From Spongilla lacustris (taxonomy: Eukaryota; Porifera; Demospongiae; Spongillida; Spongillidae): a DNA stretch of 64,000 nucleotides. Positions within the stretch are counted from its first letter, which is position 1; each line of letters opens with the position of its first letter. The stretch spans positions 7,064,653-7,128,652 of the forward strand of contig OX442431.1 in the NCBI GenBank assembly GCA_949361645.1, given 5' to 3'. The notes below the pieces were generated by a model, which saw only the letters and a program-made list of their open reading frames with translations, was not told where the DNA came from and ran no database searches. Made by a program: the position numbers and the translations under genes. Below are positions 17,902 to 28,435 of the stretch, piece by piece.

Positions 17902-20530
17902 TGGTGGTGTGAGACTTTGCGGAGACTATAAGGTAACAGTGAATCCAGAGATCCAAGTTGAGAGGTACCCATTACCTCGGATCGAAGATATCTTTGCCAC
18001 AATGAACGGAGGTAGTGTATTCAGCAAGATAGACCTTAAACTAGCCTACCTACAAATGGAAGTGGAAGATGAGTGCCGCAAACTGTTAACGATTAACACC
18101 CACAAGGGCCTTTACCAGTTTAACAGGCTTCCGTTCGGTGTTGCCTCAGCACCAGCCATTTGGCAGAGGACGATGGAGCAAGTTTTGCAGGGCATACCAC
18201 ACACCCAATGTATGCTAGATGACATCCTAGTTGCTGGGGGACAGGACCATCTAGAGATCGTGGAAATGGTTTTGCAGAGGTTGGACAAGTACGGGCTAAA
18301 GGTAAACTTGAAGAAATGTGAATTTTTGAAGGACAGTTTAGAGTTCTGTGGGCACAAAATCGACAAGGATGGGCTACATAAGATGGAAACCAAGACGGAA
18401 GCAGTCATGTCAGCTCCTCGGCCTGAGAATGTGTCCCAACTACGAGCATTTCTCGGGCTTGTGAATTACTACCATAAGTTCCTGCCCAACCTGGCAACAA
18501 AACTACAAGCACTGTATCATTTACTCAAGAAGGGGGTACAGTGGTTATGGACGAATGAGGCTGACAAGGCCTTCAATACAGCAAAACGGATGGTCACTTC
18601 AGATCAAGTCCTTGCCCACTTCCAAACAGATGTTCCCCTAAAGTTGGCTTGTGATGCCAGTCCATATGGCATTGGAGCCGTACTGTCACACACATACCCT
18701 GATGGTATGGAGAAGCCAATTGGCTTCGCATCCCGTACTCTTAATAGTGCAGAGACGAATTATGCACAGATTGACAGGGAAGCGCTAGCACTTGTATGGG
18801 GCATCAAGAAGTTCCACCACTATCTTTATGGTAGACATTTTGTGTTGGAGACAGATCACAAACCTCTTACTGCCATCTTCCGACCAGATCGGACTGTGTC
18901 GGTAACAGCAGCAGCTCGCCTCCAACGATATGCTGTGTTTTTGTCTGGGTACGATTATGCAATCAAATACCGAGGTACCGAACAGCATGCAAATGCCGAT
19001 GCCTTGTCCCGGCTGCCCTTGGAGGGGAGGGATGGAGAGGAAACTCATGAAGACTTGGGTGACTGTGCATTTATTAAGCACCTTGAGCACTTACCTGTGA
19101 CGGCAATACTTCTGGCTCAGGAGACTCGCCGTGACCCAACACTATCCCTAGTATTGCGGTACACCAGAGAAGGGTGGCCTACAGAAGTGCCAAAACTTAT
19201 GGAACCATATTTTTTCCGCCGGCAAGAGTTGTCAGTTGAACAAGATTGTGTGATGTGGGGTGTGAGAGTCTTAGTTCCAGGGTCACTTCAGAGTTCAATG
19301 TTACAGGAACTGCATGCAGGACACTTGGGCATTGTCAAGATGAAGTCCCTAGCCCGAAGTTATATTTGGTGGCCTGGAATTGATCAAGAAATTGAAGCGA
19401 CGACCAAATCCTGCGATGGATGTCAGAGGATGAAGCTAAATCAGCAATTGGTTCCAGTGCATCCCTGGGAATACCCCGAAGAACCATGGAGGAGAATTCA
19501 TGTGGATTATGCTGGGCCGTTTGAATCCCACATGTTCCTGGTGGTTGTCGATGCATTTTCTAAGTGGCCAGAAGTGGTTGTGATGAAAGACTCGGATGCA
19601 TTGCACACCATAGAAGCATTGCGAGAGATGTTTAGTCGGTGGGGCATCCCTCGGCAGTTGGTAACAGATAATGGTCCACAGTTTGTGTCCAATATGTTTC
19701 AGAGGTTCATGAAGAGTAATGGCATTAAGCATGTCCTTAGTGCCCCATACCATCCGGCCACAAATGGCCTGGCTGAGCGTTTTGTGCAGACAATGAAACA
19801 AGCTCTCAAGGCTTCAAAGAAAGATGGAAATGTAACGCTAAGTCAACGGATGGGGCGGTTTCTACTGAGTTACAGAAATGCAAGGCATGAAACGACGAAT
19901 ACATCACCTGCGGAGCTGATGTTAGGCCGAACATTGCGGACAAGGTTGTCCTTGATACGACCAGATGTAGCGGGAAGGGTCCTGAATAAACAAGCCGAAC
20001 AAGCCGCCATTCAAGGACGTTTAGGTAAAGATCAATTTGAAGAGGGAGATATGGTGGTAGTACGGGACTATAGGCTTGGTCAAGAAAAGTGGCAGCCAGG
20101 CATCGTGGCACAGAAGAAAGGAACACGTTCATATGAAGTGAAGGTTAACAGTGGTGGCAATACTTGGAGGCGTCATGCAGAGCAAATGCAACTGACCAGG
20201 ATTTCAGGTAATTCAGAAGGGGTTCCGTTGCTAGAAAAGGATGACCTGACAACACCATTAGATGCCAGGCACGAAGGAAGCAAGCAGTTAGAACAAGAAC
20301 AGAGGAATGCGCCTGTGCAACAAGATAATGAGGGAAATGTGCCTGGGCAACAAGGAAAGGAAGGTAACGATCAATTGGTAGAGAACCCAGAAGGAAAAGG
20401 AGCAGCTGGGGCAAGCAAGGAAGAGAAACAAGAGAAGGTGCAATCAAGTCCAAGGAAAGGCGCCCCAGAACAGAGAGTCAGTAGAAGCGGTCGGGTGATA
20501 AAAACACCTGCACGTTACAAAGTGGATTAA
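17864..20530 (+). CDS. Gypsy element 1: RT, RNase H and integrase
   Basis: Homologous coding begins near 17885 with PDGGVRLCGDYK. It contains the RT palm motif MLDDIL near 18210 (DD in place of YVDD context, normal for the family), RNase H from ACDASPYGIGAVLSH, the integrase zinc region HAGHLGIVK...CDGCQ, and a DDE core with VDYAGPF, TDNGPQF and LAERF. The C-terminus is charged (repeated QQ, EGN) and ends RSGRVIKTPARYKVD. A small deletion, two bases by comparison with the usual spacing, separates it from the upstream frame. No chromodomain is apparent. Confidence 0.92.
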   Translation: MSGRPHVAVQKPDGGVRLCGDYKVTVNPEIQVERYPLPRIEDIFATMNGGSVFSKIDLKLAYLQMEVEDECRKLLTINTHKGLYQFNRLPFGVASAPAIWQRTMEQVLQGIPHTQCMLDDILVAGGQDHLEIVEMVLQRLDKYGLKVNLKKCEFLKDSLEFCGHKIDKDGLHKMETKTEAVMSAPRPENVSQLRAFLGLVNYYHKFLPNLATKLQALYHLLKKGVQWLWTNEADKAFNTAKRMVTSDQVLAHFQTDVPLKLACDASPYGIGAVLSHTYPDGMEKPIGFASRTLNSAETNYAQIDREALALVWGIKKFHHYLYGRHFVLETDHKPLTAIFRPDRTVSVTAAARLQRYAVFLSGYDYAIKYRGTEQHANADALSRLPLEGRDGEETHEDLGDCAFIKHLEHLPVTAILLAQETRRDPTLSLVLRYTREGWPTEVPKLMEPYFFRRQELSVEQDCVMWGVRVLVPGSLQSSMLQELHAGHLGIVKMKSLARSYIWWPGIDQEIEATTKSCDGCQRMKLNQQLVPVHPWEYPEEPWRRIHVDYAGPFESHMFLVVVDAFSKWPEVVVMKDSDALHTIEALREMFSRWGIPRQLVTDNGPQFVSNMFQRFMKSNGIKHVLSAPYHPATNGLAERFVQTMKQALKASKKDGNVTLSQRMGRFLLSYRNARHETTNTSPAELMLGRTLRTRLSLIRPDVAGRVLNKQAEQAAIQGRLGKDQFEEGDMVVVRDYRLGQEKWQPGIVAQKKGTRSYEVKVNSGGNTWRRHAEQMQLTRISGNSEGVPLLEKDDLTTPLDARHEGSKQLEQEQRNAPVQQDNEGNVPGQQGKEGNDQLVENPEGKGAAGASKEEKQEKVQSSPRKGAPEQRVSRSGRVIKTPARYKVD

Positions 20531-20542
20531 GTAGGGAGGAAC

Positions 20543-20656
20543 TGTAGTGTATTGAACTTAATAATTAATAGTTGGGGTGTGATTTGTCACGTGTGTGTGA
20601 TTTGTATCTGTTTTGCGCCTGGTGACTAGTTCGTGTAGTTTGAGAGAACACAATAT
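20543..20656 (+). repeat. 3' LTR of Gypsy element 1
   Basis: Identical by eye to 16322-16435, preceded by a purine-rich AAGTAGGGAGGAAC at 20529-20542 as polypurine tract. Confidence 0.9.
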
Positions 20657-20802
20657 ATACTACCGTTGCTCTGGCGTTTTAGAAGCCCAAAAGATCTCCC
20701 TTCGTTGCCTAGATTGCAGCATGATGTACAACTACGCTCAGTACGGCAACAAGGTTGGCACAGGATTTCGATTTTACGATTCTGAACGGGAAGCGGTTGA
20801 AG

Positions 20803-22722
20803 CAGAGATAATATATAAAGGGATTGGCAACGCGTCACGTGAGCCGTAGAGATTGGCGATTTTTACTGTGCCATCCGACCTGGTGTAAATCGCACGTGCG
20901 TGTAAGTGTGAAACGGGCATCAAAATTCGTTTGTTTGTTGCAACCACAGAAGGAAGACGGTACCCACTGCTGAGATCAAGGACGTTGTAATAGACTTAGA
21001 GGGTATTTTTTGTAAATTATACGGGGGTTGAGACTTTGACGCGTGATTTTATACTATCCTAAGTTTAATGAAATTTTACAATATCAGGAGCGCTCTTTTT
21101 TGTGGGACAGCATTAGTTGGGCGTGGCCCGCCCTTCGCGTATTGGCGGAAGGTCGGGTTGCAAGCCTATACCAAGATTTGTTCTGCTGCAACGGGGATTG
21201 CAGTCCAATCCGATTGCAGCGTTCAAGTGGGTCCCATTATCACCCAATTAGCGGCTGATGTGAGGTAATGATAGGCAGCTGTTTCTTCCATTTAACTTAC
21301 ATGTATATGAATTTTCATGGACTGATTGAGCGGACAAACTTTGCTTTTGTTTGCGAATGTGTTACAGAGGCAGCTAAAGAGTTGCGCTACCCTGCTACTA
21401 TGAAGCCTGAACAACAACGCAAAGGGCGGGCCATGCCCAACTCATCGATACCGCACCCGAACCAATACATGTACATGAGCTGCTCTGCAGACACACAAAC
21501 CGCATTATCATCACGTAATCTAACGCTCAATAATCACTACCTGAATGTGCATACATAACGATATTCACAACGATATTACATAACACTCCAGAACAAATCT
21601 TGGTATAGGCTTGCAACCCGACCTTCCGCCAATACGCGAAGGGCGGGCCACGCCCAACTAGGACAGCATCTTGTGCATCCGCGGATCTTTTATGCATACG
21701 ATCGTTTGCCTAACCTAAACAATGGTTATATTTTAGTGTGATGTTGTGTTTTTGCCCAAAGCGCGCTCGTTACGATCCTTATAGCGTATTGGGTATGCAA
21801 AACGTGTGGGACAGTTACGTCGTAGCCAGACAGACTAGTATGGCAAAATGGATATTGGCTTGTAGCTCTTTCCTTATATTTTAGTGTCCAGTATTGTAGC
21901 GTGCCCCACACGTTTGGTTCACGGTGTGTATTTTTTTAAAGGGAATGGGAAAAAGGAAATTTAGATTGGGGCAACACATCTGAAGAATGAAGAGCGCGTA
22001 CAGCGAAGTCTAATCGTGTCTGTTCCTCGCGAGAGTGTCGGTATTTCCGTTTCTTCATCCTTGACTATCACTCTGCCTCCACCAATTGACCTGCCCAGTG
22101 TGTTTCAATACCGTTACTAGTGATTTTGGAGTGTGTGGTTTCGTCTCTCGAACGTCTTGCAAGCAATCTCAGCCTATTAAACCCATTTCCTGCCTGGACT
22201 GTAGCTTCCAAATATCCTTCCCTTGTGCTCTGCAAGTTCCAGATTCATGGTTCTGGCAATGTTAACAGGACTCTCAACTACTGTGTCATTACTACTGACA
22301 TTTGTAAGCGGTCTTACCTTTGAAGTTTTTCTAGCAATGGAGCTTGAAATTCGTAGCCATTTGCAAGGTTGTAAGCCTGTAAACTTCATCACAGATATAG
22401 CACCAGCAATGAAGATGTTTTATTCATTTGGTCGATGCTAAGTTGTAGTTGGGATGAGGAATCAAGCAAATATTTGTTTCAAGTGGTTGTAGATTTATGG
22501 CTAACAGTTCGTGGTTATTCACACTCAAGTGCTTGGGTAGAAAAGTACAAGGTTGCCCAAATTAAATCAACATAGAAGTCTAAAGGCATTAGGAAGCAGC
22601 TGTAGGCTATTGTCCATGTATAGCTCTAGTGTTTAATGCATTTGTACGGATTCGTCAACGGATGGCACACGTTAATAAGTGTTAAGTGGGTCCGTTGCCA
22701 ATCCCTTTATATATTATCTCTG
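20803..22722. mobile_element. hAT-like element nested in the CxC5-like exon
   Basis: The 30-bp terminus CAGAGATAATATATAAAGGG... (20803) recurs inverted ending at 22722. Flanks are GGTTGAAG at 20795-20802 and GTTGAAG at 22723-22729, a 7-8 bp duplication with the boundary base shared with the terminus. CAGAG ends and about 8 bp fit hAT. The host reading frame resumes on the right (GTTGAAGTAACGGATGGG), confirming an insertion. Inside, a minus-strand segment at 22320-22390 has an AAAG/GTAAGA donor, but I recognise no transposase. Confidence 0.8.
21114..21660. mobile_element. Mutator-like MITE, TAGTTGGGCG family, copy 1
   Basis: Inverted termini TAGTTGGGCGTGGCCCGCCC (21114) and the complement ending at 21660 match for about 70 bp. 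A perfect 9-bp duplication GGACAGCAT flanks it (21105-21113 and 21661-21669), typical of Mutator-like elements. The ends can form a hairpin around TTCGCGTATTGGCGGAA. It is nested inside the hAT-like element, giving three nested levels. Small open frames inside are not protein-like. Confidence 0.9.
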
Positions 22723-22959
22723 GTTGAAGTAACGGATGGGATATTCTTTGAAAAAGAAAATTGTTAGATTTCCAGTGTAGCCTTGCGTAAGTCTTAAGCC
22801 CCCCCCCCCCCCCACCCCCCCCCATCACATGTACACTCAGTCACTGGCCGCCTTGACCATTATATATATAGAAGTCACAGTTGGGTTTCATTTCAAGGAT
22901 TTGCTGAGTCATACAATGATGAATTTCAGCTGGACCCCAGTGTTTACTGTTGGATTACT

Positions 22960-25257
22960 TAGAGCTCGACATAATATTGCTTAACTTGGTATTTCTGTGT
23001 TAGAGCCCTGTGAATTAAACCTATTCCAAAGAGTTTTTTGATAGCTCTATTTAATACACACCAAATTCGTCAAGGTGCACGTTAGTTATTGAAACTGTAC
23101 GGATCCTCATGTCATTAAAAATAGCTGTATTATTGTGATATGATGGTGCCCACACAGCGTATTTTTCAAGACAATATATTCATGTTAGTGTATCTTAGCT
23201 ATGCATTAACATTGAGAAATGCATGCTATTTCTATTGCTGTTTAGAATGAGAACTGTACAAATGTTCAGATGTGCATTACAAACTGCTAGTTCCTGAAAT
23301 AAGGAATGGGTTGGTGCCATACATTAATATAGACCTGGCAAACATTGTCAGCACCAGTGGACAATATGTCTGCTTAACACACCCTTGGCCTGGCTGGCTA
23401 TGCTATTATAGAAATGCACTTTTCTGTCGGTAGAGGAGCAAAATATGCTCCTATAGGAATGCAGTTTGAGTGTAGCGACTAACAGATTGTATGTTAAGGT
23501 ATAGCTGTTGAAGGGTGTTGATATCCTGGTATGTTGGATACAATGTCATGGCCTCTGTGTTGGGCTGTTAATGAGTGTTCGATATGCATACACATAGTGC
23601 CATGTGGCATAAGAGATGGTTTCTGCAGATACATGTACATGTATGTGAGCATTCTAGGCGTCATGTGCACGGTCACTATACCCCCCCCCCCCCCCCCCCC
23701 CCCAGTGGTGTTGTATCTTATGCACAGGCTTCTAGAGATCTGGAGAAGAAGCAGGCCAGTTGCAACAGATCAGGAAGCATCATGATTCTTAATTATAATA
23801 CAAATGTATATCAGTTGTGGCTATATGCCATGTCGCAATATTTTGTTTGACTAGAGCCAGCATGGTTTTTCCCCTTATTTCAGTGAGGTTTTTTCCCCTA
23901 AGGTGGTATGGGCCCACCATCTCTAAATAAGTAGGCACAAAATCAAAAGCCTTTAGCTGTATAGGTAGTTAGTCCCTGCTCTGTATGTAGGTTCTTAGTA
24001 GTATTAGGATCATGTCATGTGACGCTTTGTATGGTGTCGGCATCTACAGCACCAAAAAGTGGATTGGGTGATGCAACCATGATATAGGAGATCTAGAAGC
24101 GTCTAATATTAAAGTAGGGTTCCTTGTTGGAAAAGTAAAATGGGACAATGCAGTGGTTGTGTGTACACTCCCAGAGCGAGCAAGAAAATACAGTTAAATC
24201 TAGTTAGTAAACAACATTTTTATATTATAAGAACAGAGACCTGATGAGCCGGAGCAGTTTAAGGAGGAAGATAGAAAAGAAGTTGCAATGTGTGGCACAA
24301 AAGGAAGTTGAATTATCAAATGAATTTCCAGATACCTCGGAATGTAAAAGGAATACAATAATTTATTTCATGTGTCAGTCATGCAGTTATTAATGGTCTG
24401 TATTTTGAACAGCTATGGTGCAGCTATATAATATGTGTAAAGCAATCAAAGAAGTCCTAAAGTAATTATGAATGAAGAAGAAAACATTACAATATCACTA
24501 TATGGGCTATTGGCAGTGGATTGTATATAAATTTAGTTGCAATGTATATTTGACACTGTGAGCCTTATCAAGAGTATCTATGTTGTATTTTATGCAATTG
24601 TGGCATCATTATCTTGAATACTTGTACAGCAGCTGCACGGAGAAGTCAAGTGCATGGTCAGTTTTTTATATCGCGGTCCATGCACATTGCGTACATTGTT
24701 AGTCACCGGCGATGCGCTATAACTTTTGAAATACTAATCTGTTTTCATTGGCAAAAGCATATTTTTGATGCATTCATTTTGCTCTTTAGGCTATATTTAA
24801 AAGTTCTCGTCATATTAATTTTCAAAAATTTATTAAAGTACCTACTTTATAGAAACGTTCCTATATAGAACTTTTTAATTAAGTCCTTGTGCTTAGGCCA
24901 AAGCTTTGAAGCTAATTTTCTATACGTTAGACGCGCGTAAAATTAACCAACTGCAGGAGGTAAATGGTTGGTTCGCAGCTTCAGCGATCGTTGATCAAAC
25001 TTATTAATGCAGAACTACTGACTTGACAGGATGGTGCACTCTTTGCGTATCAAAATGCGATTCTCTAACTGGGCTAACGCCGGCGCCATTTGATCATGAT
25101 CTGATGGAAGGCCGTAAGCATAAATTGCATGATGCATTTTCACGAATGTCAAGTCACATATCCGGCTATAAAGCAGTGCTGATGCCTATTAAAGTAGTAT
25201 ACATAACTAGTTTCCTCACCCAAGATGATAGTAAAGAGCTACTAAGCTAGAGACTAT
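22960..25257. other. Interior of the candidate KDZ element, unassigned
   Basis: AT-rich, with poly-C tracts at about 22800-22823 and 23680-23703. A transposase catalytic domain should lie downstream of the CxC5-like exons, but only short open stretches remain (for example 24614-24868 and 25023-25250), and I do not recognise them. The region is probably decayed coding sequence and introns. Confidence 0.4.
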
Positions 25258-26372
25258 ACAAGTAAATCAAAAACTTCTCTATCGAGAAAGTAATTGGTGG
25301 TATGTAGGATTGGAGGTGCAAAAAGCATGCAAGACTGAAAACATATGTTAAAGTGAGGTTTGTATATATATATATAATATTATAATTGGGACAGTTTCCA
25401 CGAAAATGGCCCTTCGTTTATAATTATAAAGTCTTATAAAATTGCTTTGCATTTGAATCGTAATAACTTCCGAACGATTAAGGCTATCAACTTCCTATTT
25501 TGAACACTTCATACCACACCATTTCTCTACGGTAAAAAACATTTTGGGGTCTTGCACTTGCTCCGTGCCAGAATTGCAACGTCCGATACCCCACCGGGTT
25601 CAAACCCAACATAACTTTCTGTAGGAGTTGTGAAATCTCTTCAAATTTGGTTTGTAGGTGTAGAGGTCCTATACCTATCGATTTGTTCTGTTCGTTGATT
25701 TTTATGCTATCCATTACGGAGATACAGTTGAACAAACTACGTGCCCATTTTCGCGCTCGATTCGCGCCAATGATTTGGGCAAATTGCGTTCCGCTCAATG
25801 TATGGGGAGGCGGGGATTATAACATTGGCGCGAATCAAGCGGGAAAACGTGCACGTAGTTTGTTCAACTGTATCTCGGTAACAGATGGCATAAAAATTAA
25901 CGAACAGAACAAATCGATAGGTATAGGACCTCTCCACCTACAAACCAAATTTGAAGCGATTTCATAACTCCTACAAAAAGTTATGTTGAGTTTGAACCCG
26001 GTGGGGTATCGGACGTTGCAATTCTGGCACGGAGCAAGTGCAAGACCCCAAAATGTATTCTACCGTAGAGAAATGGTGTGGTATGAAGGGTTGAAAATAG
26101 GAAGTCGATACCCTTAATCGTTCGGAAGTTATTACGAATCAAATGCAAAGCAATTTTATAAGACTTTATAATTATAAACGAAGGGCCATTTTCGTGGAAA
26201 CTGTCCCAATTATATATATATATAGGATCCTACAACTCACATGCAGTTCTCAAATGAAGAAGCCTATTTGCAAATATTATATAGTTGTATATAGGATCCT
26301 TGCTTTTTGCACCACTAATCCTAGATACCACCAATCACTTTCTTGACAGAGAAGTTATTTTGATTTACTTGT
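25258..26372. mobile_element. Short derivative with the same ends as the 13.4-kb region
   Basis: ACAAGTAAATCAAAAACTTC at 25258 and its complement ending at 26372 copy the termini at 15236 and 28586 with moderate divergence. It contains a foldback element (25386-26209) inserted in a TA-rich stretch. It looks like a deletion derivative mobilised by the same transposase, here nested in its putative parent. Confidence 0.65.
25386..26209. mobile_element. Foldback element with about 400-bp near-perfect arms
   Basis: TTGGGACAGTTTCCACGAAA at 25386 pairs with its complement ending at 26209; arms extend to about 25790 and 25806 with few mismatches. Flanks are (TA)n, so a TA target is plausible. Each arm carries the same open frame in opposite orientation (shared SLFNCISV and GPLHLQTKFE), which is unusual for a plain MITE. 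I do not recognise this peptide. Confidence 0.85.
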
Positions 26373-26479
26373 TCCTCTAATTTAGTTGTCCATCACGTCC
26401 AGAGCTAAAGGACGAGCGACATATCTCGAAAAAGAACGATATCGATCGTCAGATTAGATGCTCGTTAATTACGAAGAAA

Positions 26480-26604
26480 ATGGCGGGGAAAGAAACGAAA
26501 AAGCAGTATTACTATATATATGACAAGAACTCCGAGCCAACACGTCGGTATATCTCATTCAACCGCCATGGCCTTAGAAAGGAATCTACCAATATAACCC
26601 AAAG
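26480..26604 (+). CDS. Putative first coding exon, unidentified
   Basis: ATG in good context (GAAAATGGCGG) opens 41 codons (MAGKETKKQYYYIYDKNSEP...) ending in AAAG/GTATGT at 26604/26605. The codon pattern and donor look real, but no following exon could be matched, and it lies inside the transposon-rich region. It could belong to the candidate KDZ element or to a host gene that the element invaded. Confidence 0.35.
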
Positions 26605-26758
26605 GTATGTTAGTATGGAGTGATGCATGTGTTCATTGTAGTATGTCAGTTCCATGTGTATTTAGAATCTCTACTAGAATGTTGGCAAGATAGTGTACAT
26701 TTTCTCCCCAACATAGTTGTATTAGGTTAATTGAGCATATTGGCAATTTACATGAGTG

Positions 26759-27300
26759 CCATACCTCATGCAAAACTTTGTGAAGAATTTTTCTTCACGT
26801 GAAGGTTATATGTGAAAGCCATACCTCATGCAAACTTTGTGAAGAAATTTTCTTCACGTGAAGGTTTTATGTGAAAGCCATACCTCATGGAAACTTTGTG
26901 AAGAAATTTTCTTCACGTGAAGGTTTTATGTGAATGCCATACCTCATGCAAAACTTTGTGAAGAAATTTTCTTCACGTGAAGGTTTTATGTGAAAGCCAT
27001 ACCTCATGCAAAACTTTGTGAAGAAATTTTCTTCACGTGAAGGTTTTATGTGAAAGCCATACCTCATGGAAACTTTGTGAAGAAATTTTCTTCACGTGAA
27101 GTGAAAGCCATACCTCATGGAAACTTTGTGAAGAAATTTTCTTCACGTGAAGGTTTTATGTGAATGCCATACCTCATGCAAAACTTTGTGAAGAAATTTT
27201 CTTCACGTGAAGGTTTTATGTGAAAGCCATACCTCATGCAAAACTTTGTGAAGAAATTTTCTTCACGTGAAGGTTTTATATGAATGCCATACCCCATGCA
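26759..27300. repeat. 60-bp minisatellite with internal palindromes
   Basis: About ten units of 49-61 bp built on GCCATACCTCATGCAAAACT, GTGAAGAAATTTTCTTCAC and GTGAAGGTTTTATGTGAA. Each unit contains CTTCACGTGAAG (perfect 12-bp palindrome) overlapping GTGAAGAAATTTTCTTCAC (inverted repeat with a one-base centre). A degraded unit continues to about 27400, and a further CTTCACGTGAA lies near 27560. Confidence 0.95.
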
Positions 27301-27399
27301 AAACGTTTTCTTCATGTGCTTTACATGAGTGACATACACCATGTAAAAGATTTTGTGAAGAGTTATTCTTCACGTGAAGGTTTAATGGGAGTGCCATAC

Positions 27400-28435
27400 C
27401 CCATGCGAAGAATGATGATTGACAATGCATAAAATTATCATTTAAATTCCCAGAGGAAACATATCTCATTCTAATTGCATGTATTTATAACTGATTATTT
27501 CGTTTAGAATATAAAGACCTACATGATATTTTGTACTCTGCATGATTTTTTCACTTTTCTTCACGTGAATATTCACAAAACATGTTCATTGTAAATCTCC
27601 TTCGCAAATCGTGCATACTATCCTTTAAACGCCCTGGGAGTCTTTCTTTGCGATGCTGTATTTTTTTTTTGGATAGAACGGCTTCCATTTGTACATCCGT
27701 GGCTTGCAGTTAGTTAAAACATACAGATCCAAGGGCTCGAGTTGGCTCAAGCAACTGAACTGAGTTTAATTAGAAGGCCAGAAACAAAAAGAAACCATTT
27801 GAAGCATGAAGTGTCAGGAAAAATTATGCACATCCCATTCTGTGTGTATGGGAAAGAAGGCCACGCCCCCATGGCGAACACTCCTTCCCAACATGAACAG
27901 CTTACAGTACTTATATATAATTGGTAGCAAACATTTATAGGCCTAATGGTAGCTATTTTGGCTATTCTCACTTCGTCATTTCAGAAAGTTTGAGTAGTCG
28001 CCAGGGGTGGCGACTACTGCTTAATAGCGTAATTTACGATTGGAGTCTCCGCCACCCACCCTAATTCCCAAGCTGGTAAGTTTCATAACAAATAGAACTA
28101 CATATATTGTACAGAAATAACCACTCTTCTCTAATAACAAGATTTTAAACAGATCATGACTACGTATTTTACGGACAGCGACTTGCACCAGGTAAACTGC
28201 GCGTTGTTTACCGCACCACTTTTGCCGAAAATTGAGGTAGCTTAGTTTTTGATATTTTTTTGTATGAACCGAAATAACTAATAGAACTTCAATTGTGGGC
28301 CGTAAGCACAGACTCCATGTACTAATATTTCCATATTTTGCTGCGATATTAAAACGTCAGGTAAGCCCTAGCGCCGCGTTTGAAGTTAAGGGTGGCGAAC
28401 ACTCCCCCCTGGCGAAATTACCTTAATTTACCCTA
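27400..28435. other. Right inner flank of the candidate KDZ element
   Basis: No gene seen. GCCACC-type motifs cluster near 28003-28018 (as a small palindrome GTCGCCAGGGGTGGCGAC), 28050 and 28385-28402, echoing the left inner flank. The block GCAAATCGTGCATACTATCC near 27604 is an inverted relative of TGCTGCACGATTTGCGAAGG near 15738, so the two flanks are related well beyond the terminal repeat. Confidence 0.5.

Larger units (their letters stand above)
16322..20656 (+). mobile_element. Ty3/Gypsy LTR retrotransposon 1
   Basis: Two 114-bp LTRs (16322-16435 and 20543-20656) look identical. They start TGTAGTG and end near CACAATAT. The repeated flank (T)ATAC (16317-16321 and 20656-20660) gives a 4-6 bp duplication whose exact edge is ambiguous. 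A primer-binding-like TGGCGACGAGGG follows the 5' LTR. The element sits inside the CxC5-like exon, in the same orientation. Order Gag, PR, RT, RNase H, IN is typical Ty3/Gypsy. A frameshift at the start of RT (about 17885) breaks the polyprotein. Confidence 0.93.
15819..22959 (+). pseudogene. CxC5-like (KDZ-associated) cysteine-cluster gene, interrupted
   Basis: Pieces: 15819-16321, 20657-20802, 22723-22786 (donor GTAAGT at 22787) and, after an 88-bp intron, 22875-22959. The joined reading has a helical N-terminus, then CIICQRRL, RCLDC, YNYAQYGNK, GFRFY and, past the intron, HSWVSFQGFAESYNDEF. This pattern of paired cysteines followed by a YxQYG block fits the CxC5 cluster found next to KDZ transposase domains; that is from memory. 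Breaks: an A-run slip after ATG 15819, a Gypsy element at 16322-20656, a hAT-like element at 20803-22722, a one-base slip near 22760 and a stop at 22960. The transposase domain itself was not found. It is dead in this copy. Confidence 0.6.

Noticed and set aside
21656..21664. Helitron 3' end (hairpin followed by CTAG)
   Set aside because: The same terminus is present inverted at the other end, and perfect 9-bp duplications flank two copies; this is a Mutator-like element. Other copies end CTAT, not CTRR.
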